64,000 nt of DNA from Sellimonas caecigallum (GCF_045038405.1 NZ_CP173660.1:2666001-2730000), one strand, 5' to 3'; positions 18,315-27,095 are shown, counted from the stretch's first letter. Notes: generated from the sequence alone by a model not told the origin. A program made the numbers and translations.

Positions 18315-18866
18315 TCAATGTCTTTCGAGAAAAATATGCTTATTTGTCTTATATTTTTTCTCTTTGATAACACGGTATCCCATTTTCTCTGCATCTGCAA
18401 ACTCTGTCTCAAGTGCCGCTTCTATAATGATGACGGTCTCTTCATTTAAGAGAGATGTTCCTTTCAATGCTTCCAGCGCGTCAAATTCTGCGCCGGTGCG
18501 ATAAGGCGGATCCATGAAGATATAATCAAACGGCTCTTCCCCGTCCAGTCTTGCTATGGCGCTTAAGACGTCTGTCTGCATAACGACCGCTCCGTCTTCC
18601 AGCTTCGTTTTTTTTAAATTTTCCCGAATACACGCTGCTGCCCTTGGATTTTGTTCCACAAAGTATGCTTTCTTTGCACCTCGGCTTAAAGCCTCGATAC
18701 CAATTGCCCCACTTCCGCTGAAAAAATCCAGGAAACGGCAGTCCAGAAGATAGGGCGTGATCATATTGAACAGCGTCTCTTTGATCCGGTCCGTCGTCGG
18801 TCTTGTATCCATCCCGTCTATCGTCTTCAACTGAATTCTTCTTGCACTCCCTGCTATTACACGCAT
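18315..18866 (-). CDS. rsmD: 16S rRNA (guanine966-N2)-methyltransferase RsmD
   Basis: RsmD methylates G966 of 16S rRNA on assembled 30S subunits. The start MRVIAGSARRIQLKT, followed by TRPTTDRIKETLFN, is diagnostic. DFFSGSGAIGIEALSRGA is the SAM site and FDYIFMDPPY contains the N6/N2-methyltransferase catalytic motif. Length is 183, normal. In many Firmicutes rsmD precedes coaD; here coaD is some 17 kb away. Confidence 0.95.
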   Translation of the reverse strand: MRVIAGSARRIQLKTIDGMDTRPTTDRIKETLFNMITPYLLDCRFLDFFSGSGAIGIEALSRGAKKAYFVEQNPRAAACIRENLKKTKLEDGAVVMQTDVLSAIARLDGEEPFDYIFMDPPYRTGAEFDALEALKGTSLLNEETVIIIEAALETEFADAEKMGYRVIKEKKYKTNKHIFLERH

Positions 18867-18964
18867 GTTTTTTCCCTTTCCTTTCTGATATCGGTTCTTT
18901 TTTATTATACCGTTCTTCCTCTTTTTTTGTCAAACTGCCCTCTTCTTCCTCTTTTGATTTTCTT

Positions 18965-18993
18965 TCTTGAGAATGTCCCTTTCATATGGTAAA
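18965..18993 (+). promoter_or_regulatory. Promoter of the YfcE-type phosphodiesterase gene
   Basis: TTGAGA (18965-18970) and TAAACT (18988-18993) are separated by 17 bases. The gene's AAAGGAG ribosome site begins about 10 bases downstream, so the leader is short. Confidence 0.6.
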
Positions 18994-19020
18994 CTTGTCT
19001 GGAAAAGGAGTTGATAGATC

Positions 19021-19563
19021 ATGAAATATTTTATCGCATCAGACATACACGGATCCGCATATTACTGCAGACAAATGTTGGAGGCATTTGAAAGGGAAAA
19101 AGCCGACAGACTGCTTCTTCTCGGAGATATTTTATATCACGGGCCGAGAAACGATCTCCCGAAGGACTATGCCCCGAAAGAAGTCATAGCTATGCTCAAC
19201 CCGTACGCTGACCGGATATTCTGTGTACGCGGCAATTGTGACACAGAAGTGGATCAGATGGTATTGGAATTTCCAGTTCTTTCTGAATACTGCCTTCTCT
19301 GCGAGAAGGGGCATCTGATCTTTGCCACACACGGTCATCATTTTAATCTGGATGAACGCCCAAAACTGACAAAAGGAAGTGTTCTCCTTCACGGACACAC
19401 ACATATTCCAGCATGCACACAGACCGAAACATTCACTTATCTGAATCCAGGATCTGTTTCCATCCCAAAAGAAGGAAGCTGTCATAGTTATATGACGCTG
19501 GAAGACGGTGTCTTTACATGGAAAGATCTGAATGGGGGTTCATACCAGACCTTTTCTCTTTAA
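19021..19563 (+). CDS. yfcE: YfcE/MJ0936-family metallophosphodiesterase
   Basis: A calcineurin-like phosphodiesterase of 180 residues. All metal motifs are visible: ASDIHGS (DxH), LLGDILYHGPRN (GD), VRGNCD (GNxD/E), ATHGHH and HGHTHIP. E. coli YfcE hydrolyses phosphodiesters in vitro, but the natural substrate is unknown. AAAGGAG lies about 12 bases before the ATG. It is a single-gene unit with its own promoter and terminator. Confidence 0.93.
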   Translation: MKYFIASDIHGSAYYCRQMLEAFEREKADRLLLLGDILYHGPRNDLPKDYAPKEVIAMLNPYADRIFCVRGNCDTEVDQMVLEFPVLSEYCLLCEKGHLIFATHGHHFNLDERPKLTKGSVLLHGHTHIPACTQTETFTYLNPGSVSIPKEGSCHSYMTLEDGVFTWKDLNGGSYQTFSL

Positions 19564-19596
19564 CAGACAAATACTGCTGTTGCTATTTTGCACAAG

Positions 19597-19637
19597 ACCG
19601 GCAAGCTCCTCCAATACGGAACAGCTTGCCGGTTTTA
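19597..19637 (+). terminator. Rho-independent terminator after yfcE
   Basis: An 11-bp perfect stem, ACCGGCAAGCT with AGCTTGCCGGT (19597-19607 and 19623-19633), is followed by TTTATTA on the plus strand. It lies 33 bases after the stop and ends against the convergent mscS gene. Confidence 0.9.
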
Positions 19638-20552
19638 TTAACCTTCTCTTTTTTGTATATCCGGACAAACATTGTCCTGCGTATAGACAATCTGCATTTT
19701 CTGCCCTGCAAACGCAATTCCTGCCTCATCCATAGAAAGCTTGGCATTTTCCAGAATCCGCGCACGCGCCGGCCAGTACTCATCTGATTTTGTCCACGCA
19801 CGGGCACAGAGCCTCACGTAACTTTCAGCCAGATCATCTACAAAGACATCAAGTTCCATATCTTTTACGACGCCCGGATCATTGCGAAGCACCTCCCGGA
19901 CAATTTGTTCCGTCTTTTTCAGATCCGCCTCATATCCAATCCTCACATAAAAATCCAGACGCCTCAGATCCTTCTCTGTAACATTGGTCATACTGTTATT
20001 GGCAAGAGTACCATTTGGAATCACGATCGTTTTATTGTCCACTGTGGAAAGTTTCGTATAGAAAATTTGAATTTCTTTTACCGTCCCTTCCTGATTGTTG
20101 GAATGCTCGATGATGTAATCCCCTACAACGAATGGCCGGAGCAAAAGAATTAGCACGCCCCCTGCAAAATTGGAAAGCGCTCCCTGCAAAGCCAAGCCGA
20201 TGGCAACACCTCCGGAAGCAAGAAGAGCTGCGATGGATGATGTATCCACTCCAAACTTCGCAATGATGGACAAGATAAGAAGCACGTAAAGTCCTGCCTT
20301 TAAACAGGAATCTACAAACTGTTCCACTCCTTTGTCTGCATTCGAACGCTCGATGGAAGCACGCACAAGCTTCCTTACCCAGTTGATGACAACCCGTCCG
20401 ACAAAAAAGACAACAAGGGCAAGAACAACCTGAAAAGCAAAGTCGACCATCTTCGGAAGGTTTTCATCCAGAAATTGCACTGCCATGCCAGTCTGCTCGG
20501 TAACTTCTTTTTGAATATCTTCCGCCATAGTTTCTGTCAGCAATGTATACAT
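19638..20552 (-). CDS. mscS: Small-conductance mechanosensitive channel MscS family
   Basis: A 304-residue MscS-type channel that releases solutes when membrane tension rises. It has three membrane segments (about 32-55, 82-105, 110-140). The pore helix has the Gly/Ala pattern GVAIGLALQGALSNFAGGVL, followed by LLRPFVVGDYI. The soluble beta domain (TVKEIQIFYTKLSTVDNKTIVIPNG) and C-terminal alpha/beta domain are complete. AGGAGG precedes the ATG. It lies 11 bases after pgeF. Confidence 0.94.
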   Translation of the reverse strand: MYTLLTETMAEDIQKEVTEQTGMAVQFLDENLPKMVDFAFQVVLALVVFFVGRVVINWVRKLVRASIERSNADKGVEQFVDSCLKAGLYVLLILSIIAKFGVDTSSIAALLASGGVAIGLALQGALSNFAGGVLILLLRPFVVGDYIIEHSNNQEGTVKEIQIFYTKLSTVDNKTIVIPNGTLANNSMTNVTEKDLRRLDFYVRIGYEADLKKTEQIVREVLRNDPGVVKDMELDVFVDDLAESYVRLCARAWTKSDEYWPARARILENAKLSMDEAGIAFAGQKMQIVYTQDNVCPDIQKREG

Positions 20553-20563
20553 ACTATTCCTCC

Positions 20564-21439
20564 TTACTTTTTCTCTGAAGATGACTTTTTCAGCTCCAGG
20601 AAAGCTGCCAGATTTCCTCTCTTCCCGTGTGAAGCTCTGTGTGAAAAGAGCATATCCGGATTGCAGTTTGTACAGAGATTTGTCACTTTTATATGTTCCG
20701 GCAAAATTCCCACCTCCAAAAAAACTTCCTCGTTTGCTTTCCAGAGGTCAAGCTGATATTTCCCGTTTGGTTTTTCATAAAAGAGTTGTTCCCAAAGGGA
20801 GTGGTCGAATTGCTTCTGGAATTCCTCGATGACATCTTTGCTCACTTCATAGCAGTCCTGACAGATAGATGGGCCGATGCAGGCCAGTACATCTTCTGGT
20901 CTGCTTTGGTAAGCTTCTGTCATTCTTTCCACAGTACGTTTTCCGATCTTCCCTACCGTTCCTCTCCATCCGGAGTGGGTAAGGCCGATGGCTCTGTTTA
21001 CTGGATCCACAAAAAAGAGTGGAACACAGTCCGCATAAAAAGTAACGAGACAGATCCCCGGGACATTCGTGATCAATCCATCCACATCATCGTAGTCCAC
21101 AGGGCACATGATCCCTTTCCCGCGATCTGCTTCCGTTATCTCTCGGATATTGACCGTATGTGTCTGCCTGGAGAAAACCATATCCTCCGGACAGACATCG
21201 ATCGCTTCTCCAATTCTCCGGAAATTTTCCATGACAGCATTTTTATCGTCTCCTCTCGAAAAGCTCAGATTCATCGTACTGAAAATCCCTTCGCTTACTC
21301 CACCTAATCGTGTGGAAAATCCATGGCGGACGATACCAGTCTCTTCCAACATCGAGTTTGAAAGATACGGAACCCCATTTTTACCAATATGAAGTTCCCA
21401 GACTTTGCTTTCATCTTTATAGTTCCACGTATCTGTCAT
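20564..21439 (-). CDS. pgeF: Peptidoglycan editing factor PgeF / YfiH (laccase-domain) family
   Basis: The YfiH-family enzyme, once called multicopper polyphenol oxidase, corrects L-Ser misinsertion in muropeptides in E. coli and acts on purine nucleosides in other bacteria. Zinc-site motifs are VTFYADCVPLFFVD, LTHSGWRGTVGKIG and IGPSICQDCYEV, with CTNCNPDMLFSHRASHGKRGN near the end. Length about 291. The start at 21439 has GAGGAGG 5-6 bases upstream; an ATG eight codons earlier lies before that site and is not used. Confidence 0.93.
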   Translation of the reverse strand: MTDTWNYKDESKVWELHIGKNGVPYLSNSMLEETGIVRHGFSTRLGGVSEGIFSTMNLSFSRGDDKNAVMENFRRIGEAIDVCPEDMVFSRQTHTVNIREITEADRGKGIMCPVDYDDVDGLITNVPGICLVTFYADCVPLFFVDPVNRAIGLTHSGWRGTVGKIGKRTVERMTEAYQSRPEDVLACIGPSICQDCYEVSKDVIEEFQKQFDHSLWEQLFYEKPNGKYQLDLWKANEEVFLEVGILPEHIKVTNLCTNCNPDMLFSHRASHGKRGNLAAFLELKKSSSEKK

Positions 21440-21480
21440 ACACGCCTCCTCTTCCCGTATCACAATGCATATTGTGTCCC

Positions 21481-21834
21481 TTAATCTATGTATTCAAAAG
21501 CATGCTCATAGTGTCGGATCTCCATATCCGAGATGGCGATCACATCAAACCGGACCTGCTGTTCCACATCCGGATGCCGTGTCAGATAAAACAGCGCGCA
21601 GCGGGAAATAGTCCGCTGTTTTCTTCGGTCTACCGCCTCCTCCGGACTTCCCTTTCCATTCCCGGAGCGGTATTTCACTTCCACAAACACGATTTGGTCC
21701 TGTATCCTTGCGATCAGATCAATCTCCCCGCTCCTGCAGCGGAAATTTCGTTCCAGGATCACGTAACCTTTTTCTTCCAGATATTCGGCTGCCAACTCCT
21801 CATATCTGGCGCCGGTTCTCCTTCTGCTTTCCAT
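21481..21834 (-). CDS. yraN: YraN family (UPF0102) nuclease-like protein
   Basis: A 117-residue protein with the UPF0102 signature: GARYEELAAEYLEEKGYVIL, RCRSGEIDLIA and VFVEVKYRSG, which together look like a PD-(D/E)xK nuclease fold (Glu, Asp, ExK). The role in the cell is not settled; in several bacteria it neighbours rnhB, as here. It follows rnhB by 15 bases. Confidence 0.92.
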   Translation of the reverse strand: MESRRRTGARYEELAAEYLEEKGYVILERNFRCRSGEIDLIARIQDQIVFVEVKYRSGNGKGSPEEAVDRRKQRTISRCALFYLTRHPDVEQQVRFDVIAISDMEIRHYEHAFEYID

Positions 21835-21849
21835 GATTTTGTTTCCTTC

Positions 21850-22611
21850 CTACCGGATAAAATGTCCGATAAAACTACGGCGATGGATAGGAGTCGGCCC
21901 GTATTGCTTCAACGCTTCAATATGCTCCCGTGAACCGTACCCTTTATTAGAGGCAAATCCATATTGCGGGAGCAACGAGTCATATTCTTTCATAAGCCTG
22001 TCACGTGTGACTTTTGCGATGATACTGGCCGCTGCGATGGAAATACTTTTTTCATCTCCTTTTATAATAGGGACCTGAGGAATGTCTATCTCGGGGATCG
22101 TCACGGCATCATTGAGCAAAAGATCCGGATGTACTTTGAGATTTGCCACCGCATCCTGCATCGCTTCGTAAGTGGCATTGAGAATATTGATCTCATCGAT
22201 GCGCTGAGGACTTCTCATACCAATTCCAACTGCTGTAGCCGTATCCATAATGATATCATACAATTCATCCCTCTTCTTTTCAGAAAGCTTCTTGGAGTCA
22301 TTGATATAGAGAATCCTGGCATCTTTCGGCAAAATTACTGCCGCTGCCACCACCGGCCCCGCAAGCGGTCCTCTTCCTACTTCATCGATGCCGCAAATAT
22401 GAGTAAAAGACTGGTGTTTCTTTTCATAAACACACATCTTTTCCACCCGGGATCGCTCTCTTTCTTCTTTTTCTTCTTTTCTCCGATATGTTTCCAGAAC
22501 CTTTTTGACACCGGCGCGTTCGTCATTTTCATATTGTCCGAAGAGTATATGCCATTTATCCCAAGGTGTCTGTTCAAATTCCTCTTTGATCTCTTTTATG
22601 CTTTTACTCAT
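21850..22611 (-). CDS. rnhB: Ribonuclease HII RnhB
   Basis: RNase HII removes ribonucleotides from DNA. The catalytic domain starts ICGIDEVGRGPLAGPVVAAAV (Asp-Glu), and continues with INDSKKLSEKKRDELY and SIAAASIIAKVTRDRLM. An extra N-terminal region of about 75 residues, rich in Glu, Lys and Arg, precedes it, as in other clostridial RnhB proteins. The ATG overlaps the signal peptidase gene by 8 bases. Confidence 0.94.
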   Translation of the reverse strand: MSKSIKEIKEEFEQTPWDKWHILFGQYENDERAGVKKVLETYRRKEEKEERERSRVEKMCVYEKKHQSFTHICGIDEVGRGPLAGPVVAAAVILPKDARILYINDSKKLSEKKRDELYDIIMDTATAVGIGMRSPQRIDEINILNATYEAMQDAVANLKVHPDLLLNDAVTIPEIDIPQVPIIKGDEKSISIAAASIIAKVTRDRLMKEYDSLLPQYGFASNKGYGSREHIEALKQYGPTPIHRRSFIGHFIR

Positions 22612-23164
22612 GTACTACAAACCCCATTTCATCAAAAGGATAAATCCGGACCCATGCTCTGCCAAGCAGATCTTCCCTCTTCAGTATCCCTACACTCGGA
22701 TCTCGGCTGTCAGAGCTGTGGTTCCGGTTATCGCCAAGGACAAAATATTCGTCGTCGCCTAGCTTGATAGGTTCTTCCGCAATACCGGCGCTCTCCATGG
22801 GCTCCGCGCCGTAACGTTCATCCAGTTTCTTCCCATCAATATATACAGCCCCGTCCTTAACCTGGACCATCTCTCCGGGAAGTCCAATGATCCGTTTGAT
22901 ATAGTAAGTGTTTTCTTCATACTGATATGGAAAAACGATGATCTCAAACCGCTTTGGGTCGCGGAAGCGGTAGGATAACTTGTCCACAATAAGGTTGTTT
23001 CCGTCCTGAAGCGTGGGCTCCATAGACTGTCCTTCCACTACCGTGCGCACACCCACAAATGTGACGACAAACCAGGAAAGAATCAGGACCACTGCAATAA
23101 ACACAATCCAGTCAAGAATTTCCCTGCCGATACTCTTCTTTCGCTCCTTCTCTTCTTTCTTCAT
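22604..23164 (-). CDS. lepB: Signal peptidase I (first of two)
   Basis: A type I signal peptidase of 186 residues with a basic N-terminus, one membrane anchor (about residues 15-38) and an outward catalytic domain. The catalytic Ser is in GQSMEPTLQDG, the Lys in YIKRIIGLPGE, and box E is VLGDNRNHSSDSR. It removes signal peptides from secreted proteins. A second, similar enzyme is encoded 0.9 kb away on the other side of rbgA. GGGGAGAG lies before the ATG. Confidence 0.95.
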   Translation of the reverse strand: MKKEEKERKKSIGREILDWIVFIAVVLILSWFVVTFVGVRTVVEGQSMEPTLQDGNNLIVDKLSYRFRDPKRFEIIVFPYQYEENTYYIKRIIGLPGEMVQVKDGAVYIDGKKLDERYGAEPMESAGIAEEPIKLGDDEYFVLGDNRNHSSDSRDPSVGILKREDLLGRAWVRIYPFDEMGFVVHE

Positions 23165-23179
23165 CTTGCATCTCTCCCC

Positions 23180-24031
23180 TTATTTCATTTCTTCCGGAAA
23201 CTCCAGCGTCAGTCGTCCGAGTTTTCCGTTTCGGAAATCGTCGATAAACAACGCCGCTGCCTTTTCATAATCCAGTTCTCCCCCTTTTGTGACAGCATGG
23301 CGCATCTGTGCAATATTGGCCAGCGTCTTGTACGGATCTTCCATCTCCTCAGCTTTGTACTTTTCAAAGATCGTACCTGGATAATGCTTTTCCATAAATG
23401 CGATCATCTCTGCAGCAAGTTCTTCCATATTGAGGATTTCATCTTTAATAGATCCGATGAATGCAAGCTTTTTCCCCACTGTTTGATCCTCAAACTTTGG
23501 CCAGAGAATTCCCGGAGTGTCCAAAAGTTCTACGTTTTTATTGAGACGGATCCATTGTTTTCCTTTTGTCACGCCAGGCTTATTCCCTGTTTTTGCGCAG
23601 GCTTTCCCAGCAAGCGCATTGATAAAGGTAGATTTCCCTACATTAGGGATCCCAACCACCATGGCTCTTACCGGTCGGTTCAGTATTCCTCTTTTTCTGT
23701 CTCTCTCGATTTTCTCTTTACAAGCTTCCCGGATCACGCCCTGAATCGACTTGATACCGCCTCCCTGCCTGGAATTGACCTTTAAGACAGAAAATCCTTT
23801 CTGTCGAAAGTACGCTTCCCACGCATCGTTGCACGCTTCCACGGCCAGATCCGATTTGTTCAGAAGAATCAGGCGCGCCTTTCCTTTTCCAAGCTCATCT
23901 ATATCCGGATTCCGGCTGCTTACCGGGACCCGCGCATCCACAAGCTCAATGATAAGGTCAATGAGCTTTATATTTTCCTGCATCATTCGTTTTGCTTTGG
24001 TCATGTGACCAGGGTACCATTGAAAATGCAT
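23180..24031 (-). CDS. rbgA: Ribosome biogenesis GTPase RbgA (YlqF)
   Basis: RbgA is a circularly permuted GTPase needed for late 50S assembly. The permuted order is visible: G4 LLNKSDL comes first, then G1 GIPNVGKSTFINAL, then G3 LLDTPGILWP. The start MHFQWYPGHMTKAKRMM is the family hallmark. The ATG at 24031 has GGAGGAG 7-8 bases upstream; a longer in-frame reading begins in the preceding signal peptidase gene and is not real. Length about 283. Confidence 0.95.
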   Translation of the reverse strand: MHFQWYPGHMTKAKRMMQENIKLIDLIIELVDARVPVSSRNPDIDELGKGKARLILLNKSDLAVEACNDAWEAYFRQKGFSVLKVNSRQGGGIKSIQGVIREACKEKIERDRKRGILNRPVRAMVVGIPNVGKSTFINALAGKACAKTGNKPGVTKGKQWIRLNKNVELLDTPGILWPKFEDQTVGKKLAFIGSIKDEILNMEELAAEMIAFMEKHYPGTIFEKYKAEEMEDPYKTLANIAQMRHAVTKGGELDYEKAAALFIDDFRNGKLGRLTLEFPEEMK

Positions 24032-24045
24032 AGACTTCTCCTCCA

Positions 24046-24618
24046 TTAAATAAACCCAAAATTGTCTCCAGGCGAAAGGATGAACCATGCTTCCCCAAGA
24101 ATATCCTCTCGCTTGACATTGCCGATATCCGCTACCCGGCTGTCTTCACTGTTCAGACGATTATCACCCAGGACGAAATATTCATCTCCGTCCAGCGTCA
24201 TCTCTTCCTTTGCGGTACCGGCATCTTTAATCTCTGATGTCTTATATTCTTCCTCCAGCTTTTCGCCGTCTATGTAAATTTCTCCATCCCGGATCTGAAC
24301 GGTCTCTCCAGGAAGCCCGATGATCCGTTTGATATATGAATGAGAATTCTCATTCCCGTTTGGCTTGAACACGATGATATCGCCGCGTTTCGGTTTACTT
24401 GCATCGTAGATCATCCGGTTTACCAGGACAATATCCCCATTTTTGATAACCGGACGCATAGAATCGCCGATATTATTGACCTGCTGTCCGAAATAGACAA
24501 CGAAAACCAGCGCCAGCAGGCATACAAGAATGATCCGAAATCCCCAGTACGCTGTTGCCTTGATCAAATCGTAATTAATATGCTTTTTTTCTTTTCCAAA
24601 CTGTAATCTCTTCATCAT
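24046..24618 (-). CDS. lepB: Signal peptidase I (second of two)
   Basis: This second enzyme, about 190 residues, has a membrane anchor at about 20-40 (GFRIILVCLLALVFVVYFG), the catalytic Ser in GDSMRPVIKNGD, Lys in YIKRIIGLPGE and VLGDNRLNSEDSR. It is related to the other copy but clearly diverged. The start at 24618 or the next codon is chosen because GGAAGG precedes it; the longer reading frame upstream runs into the rplS terminator. It follows that terminator, so it may have its own promoter or rely on read-through. Confidence 0.92.
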   Translation of the reverse strand: MMKRLQFGKEKKHINYDLIKATAYWGFRIILVCLLALVFVVYFGQQVNNIGDSMRPVIKNGDIVLVNRMIYDASKPKRGDIIVFKPNGNENSHSYIKRIIGLPGETVQIRDGEIYIDGEKLEEEYKTSEIKDAGTAKEEMTLDGDEYFVLGDNRLNSEDSRVADIGNVKREDILGEAWFILSPGDNFGFI

Positions 24619-24679
24619 CTGCAATACCTTCCATGTGCCAAAAATCCTTTGCACGCATCCACATACCTGCAAAAGAAAC

Positions 24680-24714
24680 AAAAAGGGCAATATACTATAT
24701 TCAGTATTTTGCCC
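24680..24714 (-). terminator. Terminator after rplS
   Basis: On the minus strand GGGCAA-AATACT pairs with AGTAT-TTGCCC (24685-24714) and runs into five T (24680-24684). It lies about 12 bases after the rplS stop and separates the ribosomal operon from the secretion and ribosome-assembly genes. Confidence 0.85.
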
Positions 24715-24725
24715 CTTCCCATGTC

Positions 24726-25073
24726 CTATTTAACTAATTCTTTTACTTTTGCCTTCTTACCAACGCGGCTTCTTAAGTAGTTGAGTTTTGCTCTTCTTGC
24801 TTTACCTCTTCTTACTACTTCTACCTTTTCCACGTTTGGAGAATGCAGCGGCCATGTTTTTTCTACGCCAACGCCGTTAGAAAACTTTCTTACTGTGAAA
24901 GTTTCTCTTGTGCTTCCGCCCTGTTTCTTTAATACAGTTCCTTCAAACACCTGAATTCTTTCACGGTTTCCTTCTTTAATTTTTCCGTAAACTTTTACCG
25001 TATCTCCTACGTTAAATACCGGTGCGTTTTCTTTGAGCTGTTCAGCTTCAATCTTTCTGATAATTTCGTTCAT
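24726..25073 (-). CDS. rplS: 50S ribosomal protein L19
   Basis: L19 is 115 residues and lies at the 30S-50S interface. FNVGDTVKVYGKIKEGNRERIQVFEG, RKFSNGVGVEKTWPLHSP and RRGKARRAKLNYLR are standard. GGAGGTCACACA precedes the ATG. It is the last gene of the ylxM-ffh-rpsP-khpA-rimM-trmD-rplS block but has its own promoter and leader. Confidence 0.98.
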   Translation of the reverse strand: MNEIIRKIEAEQLKENAPVFNVGDTVKVYGKIKEGNRERIQVFEGTVLKKQGGSTRETFTVRKFSNGVGVEKTWPLHSPNVEKVEVVRRGKARRAKLNYLRSRVGKKAKVKELVK

Positions 25074-25187
25074 TGTGTGACCTCCTTAGATTTATTTGAC
25101 GTTCTTAATACTCATACTGTATCAGAGGACCATCTCGTTTCTTCCCACAACAGTACCAAGTGTATCATACTCTATTTAAGATTGCAA
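25074..25187 (-). promoter_or_regulatory. rplS promoter and probable L19 leader RNA
   Basis: TTGCAA (25182-25187, overlapping the last codons of trmD) and TACACT (25159-25164) are 17 bases apart on the minus strand. The roughly 80-base leader that follows can pair TACTGT with ACAGTA around a G/A-rich core, then runs to the AGGAGG of rplS. Firmicutes are known to have an autoregulatory L19 leader at this place; the match here is by position and fold, not by alignment. Confidence 0.5.
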
Positions 25188-25943
25188 GTTGTTTTTAATA
25201 TATTCGTCCAGAAATTTCCGCTCTTTTTCTGTAAGGACCGCCTCTTTCAGAAGATCCGGCCTCTTCTGCGCAGTGCGGATGATAGACTGCTCTCTCCGCC
25301 ACTTTTCAATGTTTGCGTGATGGCCGGAAAGAAGGATCGGCGGCACCTGTTTTCCGTGCCATGTCTCAGGTCTGGAATACTGCGGATACTCCAGCAGATT
25401 ATCCTGAAAACTTTCAAATTCAGCAGACACATCATTGTGCAGCACACCTGGGACGAGGCGTGAGATCGCATCCACCATGACCATGGCCGGAAGTTCTCCT
25501 CCCGTGAGGACGTAATCTCCGATGGAGACATAGTCTGTCACAATCTCTTCAAGCACCCTCTCGTCCACGCCTTCATAGTGACCGCAGAGCAGAACCAGTT
25601 CTTCTTCGCCTGCAAGCTCTTCCGCCATCTTCTGGGAAAATGTCTCTCCCTGCGGGGAAAGGTACACAACTCTGGGCCGCTTTGCCTGCGGGTCATCCAG
25701 TGAAATTCCCGCCTTTTCACAGACAGCCTTGTAACATTGATAAATAGGCTCCGCCTGCATCAACATCCCTGCTCCGCCCCCGTACGGATAATCGTCCACG
25801 CTTTGATGCTTGTTGAACGCATAATCTCGGATGTTTACCGCCTCGATAGAAAGCAACCCACGGTCTTTTGCTCTCCCGATGATGCTTGTGTTCAGTCCCT
25901 GTTCCACCATGTCCGGAAACAGAGTTAAAATGTGAAAATTCAT
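25176..25943 (-). CDS. trmD: tRNA (guanine37-N1)-methyltransferase TrmD
   Basis: TrmD makes m1G37 in tRNAs reading CNN/GGN-type codons and prevents +1 frameshifts. The SPOUT trefoil-knot fold is evident from MNFHILTLFPDM, PYGGGAGMLM, LCGHYEGVDERV, SIGDYVLTGGELPAMV and SRLVPGVL. Length 255. It lies in the conserved order rimM-trmD-rplS. The last codons contain the -35 element of rplS. Confidence 0.98.
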   Translation of the reverse strand: MNFHILTLFPDMVEQGLNTSIIGRAKDRGLLSIEAVNIRDYAFNKHQSVDDYPYGGGAGMLMQAEPIYQCYKAVCEKAGISLDDPQAKRPRVVYLSPQGETFSQKMAEELAGEEELVLLCGHYEGVDERVLEEIVTDYVSIGDYVLTGGELPAMVMVDAISRLVPGVLHNDVSAEFESFQDNLLEYPQYSRPETWHGKQVPPILLSGHHANIEKWRREQSIIRTAQKRPDLLKEAVLTEKERKFLDEYIKNNLQS

Positions 25944-25963
25944 CTTTTCTCTCCTGTCTCTTC

Positions 25964-26470
25964 TTATACAAGCCCATTCATCAGATGGATCTTAATCCTG
26001 TTTTCTGCTACGTCTACATCAAGGATGCACTCTTTGATAGCCGGGATCAGAACCTCTCCATGCTTTTCGCTGTCTACGATGTAGACGTCATTGGCACCTG
26101 TCTCCATCACATCTTTCAGCTGCCCGAAGTATGTTCCGTCCTCTGTAACTACGTCCATACCTATCATATCGGCAATATAGTACTCGTCTTCCTGCAGTTT
26201 GGCCGCGTGTTCTCTTTTGACAAAGAGCGGCTGCCCCTTATATTTCTCTATATCGTTTATATTATCGATCCCGTCGAACTTGAGGATTGCAAACTGTTTG
26301 AAATATTTCACATGTTCGATCCTGAGCGGAATCTGTTCTTTTCCTGTATCCAGTATGACTTCTTCGAGTTCTTCAAAACGGCGGGCATCGTCGGTCGTAG
26401 GGAATACTTTTACCTCCCCGCGAACTCCGTGTGTCGATGAGATCACGCCTACTCTGAGAAACTGTTCCAT
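25964..26470 (-). CDS. rimM: Ribosome maturation factor RimM
   Basis: RimM (168 residues) binds S19 and helps 30S head maturation. GVISSTHGVRGEVKVFPTTDD is the N-terminal signature; a PRC-barrel domain follows from about residue 90 (YYIADMIGMDVVTEDG, DVYIVDSEKHGEVLIPAI). AAGGAG precedes the ATG. It sits between khpA and trmD as in most Firmicutes. Confidence 0.96.
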   Translation of the reverse strand: MEQFLRVGVISSTHGVRGEVKVFPTTDDARRFEELEEVILDTGKEQIPLRIEHVKYFKQFAILKFDGIDNINDIEKYKGQPLFVKREHAAKLQEDEYYIADMIGMDVVTEDGTYFGQLKDVMETGANDVYIVDSEKHGEVLIPAIKECILDVDVAENRIKIHLMNGLV

Positions 26471-26557
26471 TTTTCTCCTTCCCAGACAAAATTAAGAACA
26501 GCTCTGTGCATGGATCCATGACAGCCTGTTCTTAAATTTATCTTTTATGCAGACACT

Positions 26558-26788
26558 TTACTGTGTAATGTCCACAACCACTTTTTTATCTTCTTTTGCA
26601 GCGGCTGCTTTCACAACGGAACGGATTGCTTTCGCAATACGTCCCTGCTTTCCGATCACCTTTCCCATATCACTGTCGGATACATGGACTTCGATGACGG
26701 TTGTCCTGCCTTCTGCTCTTTCTGTAACCACAACATTTTCTGGCTCATCAACGAGAGCCTTTGTAATTACTTCGACTAACTCTTTCAT
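26558..26788 (-). CDS. khpA: KH-domain RNA-binding protein KhpA (YlqC)
   Basis: A 76-residue protein made of a single KH domain, with the GxxG loop in VIGKQGRIAKAIR. KhpA pairs with KhpB/Jag in related bacteria and affects cell elongation through RNA binding. The ATG at 26788 has GGAGG 8 bases upstream; an in-frame ATG three codons earlier lies within that site. It is between rpsP and rimM. Confidence 0.94.
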   Translation of the reverse strand: MKELVEVITKALVDEPENVVVTERAEGRTTVIEVHVSDSDMGKVIGKQGRIAKAIRSVVKAAAAKEDKKVVVDITQ

Positions 26789-26811
26789 TTCGAGCACCTC
26801 CGAGGCCTTGA

Positions 26812-27057
26812 CTATTTTTCAATTCCTGCTGCTTTAAAAATCTTGCTTACAACCTCTGTCGGCTGTGCTCCATTGTTTAACCATTTCTTTGCTGCTTCTT
26901 CATCTACTTTGAATTCGCTCGGATCGCGTGTCGGATCATATGTTCCGATTTCTTCGATGAATTTACCGTCTCTTGGAGAACGGGAATCAGCTACGATGAT
27001 TCTATAGAAAGGAGCCTTTTTCTGTCCCATTCTTCTTAATCTGATTTTTACTGCCAT
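26812..27057 (-). CDS. rpsP: 30S ribosomal protein S16
   Basis: S16, 81 residues, starts MAVKIRLRRMGQKKAPFYRIIVADSR-like (first residues MAVKIRLRRMG) and includes RSPRDGKFIEEIGTYDP. The ATG at 27057 follows GGAGGTG by about 8 bases; the in-frame ATG three codons earlier is within the ribosome site. It follows ffh by 38 bases. Confidence 0.98.
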   Translation of the reverse strand: MAVKIRLRRMGQKKAPFYRIIVADSRSPRDGKFIEEIGTYDPTRDPSEFKVDEEAAKKWLNNGAQPTEVVSKIFKAAGIEK

Positions 27058-27095
27058 TTGTTTCACCTCCGCATATTTATGAATATTTGTTTATG

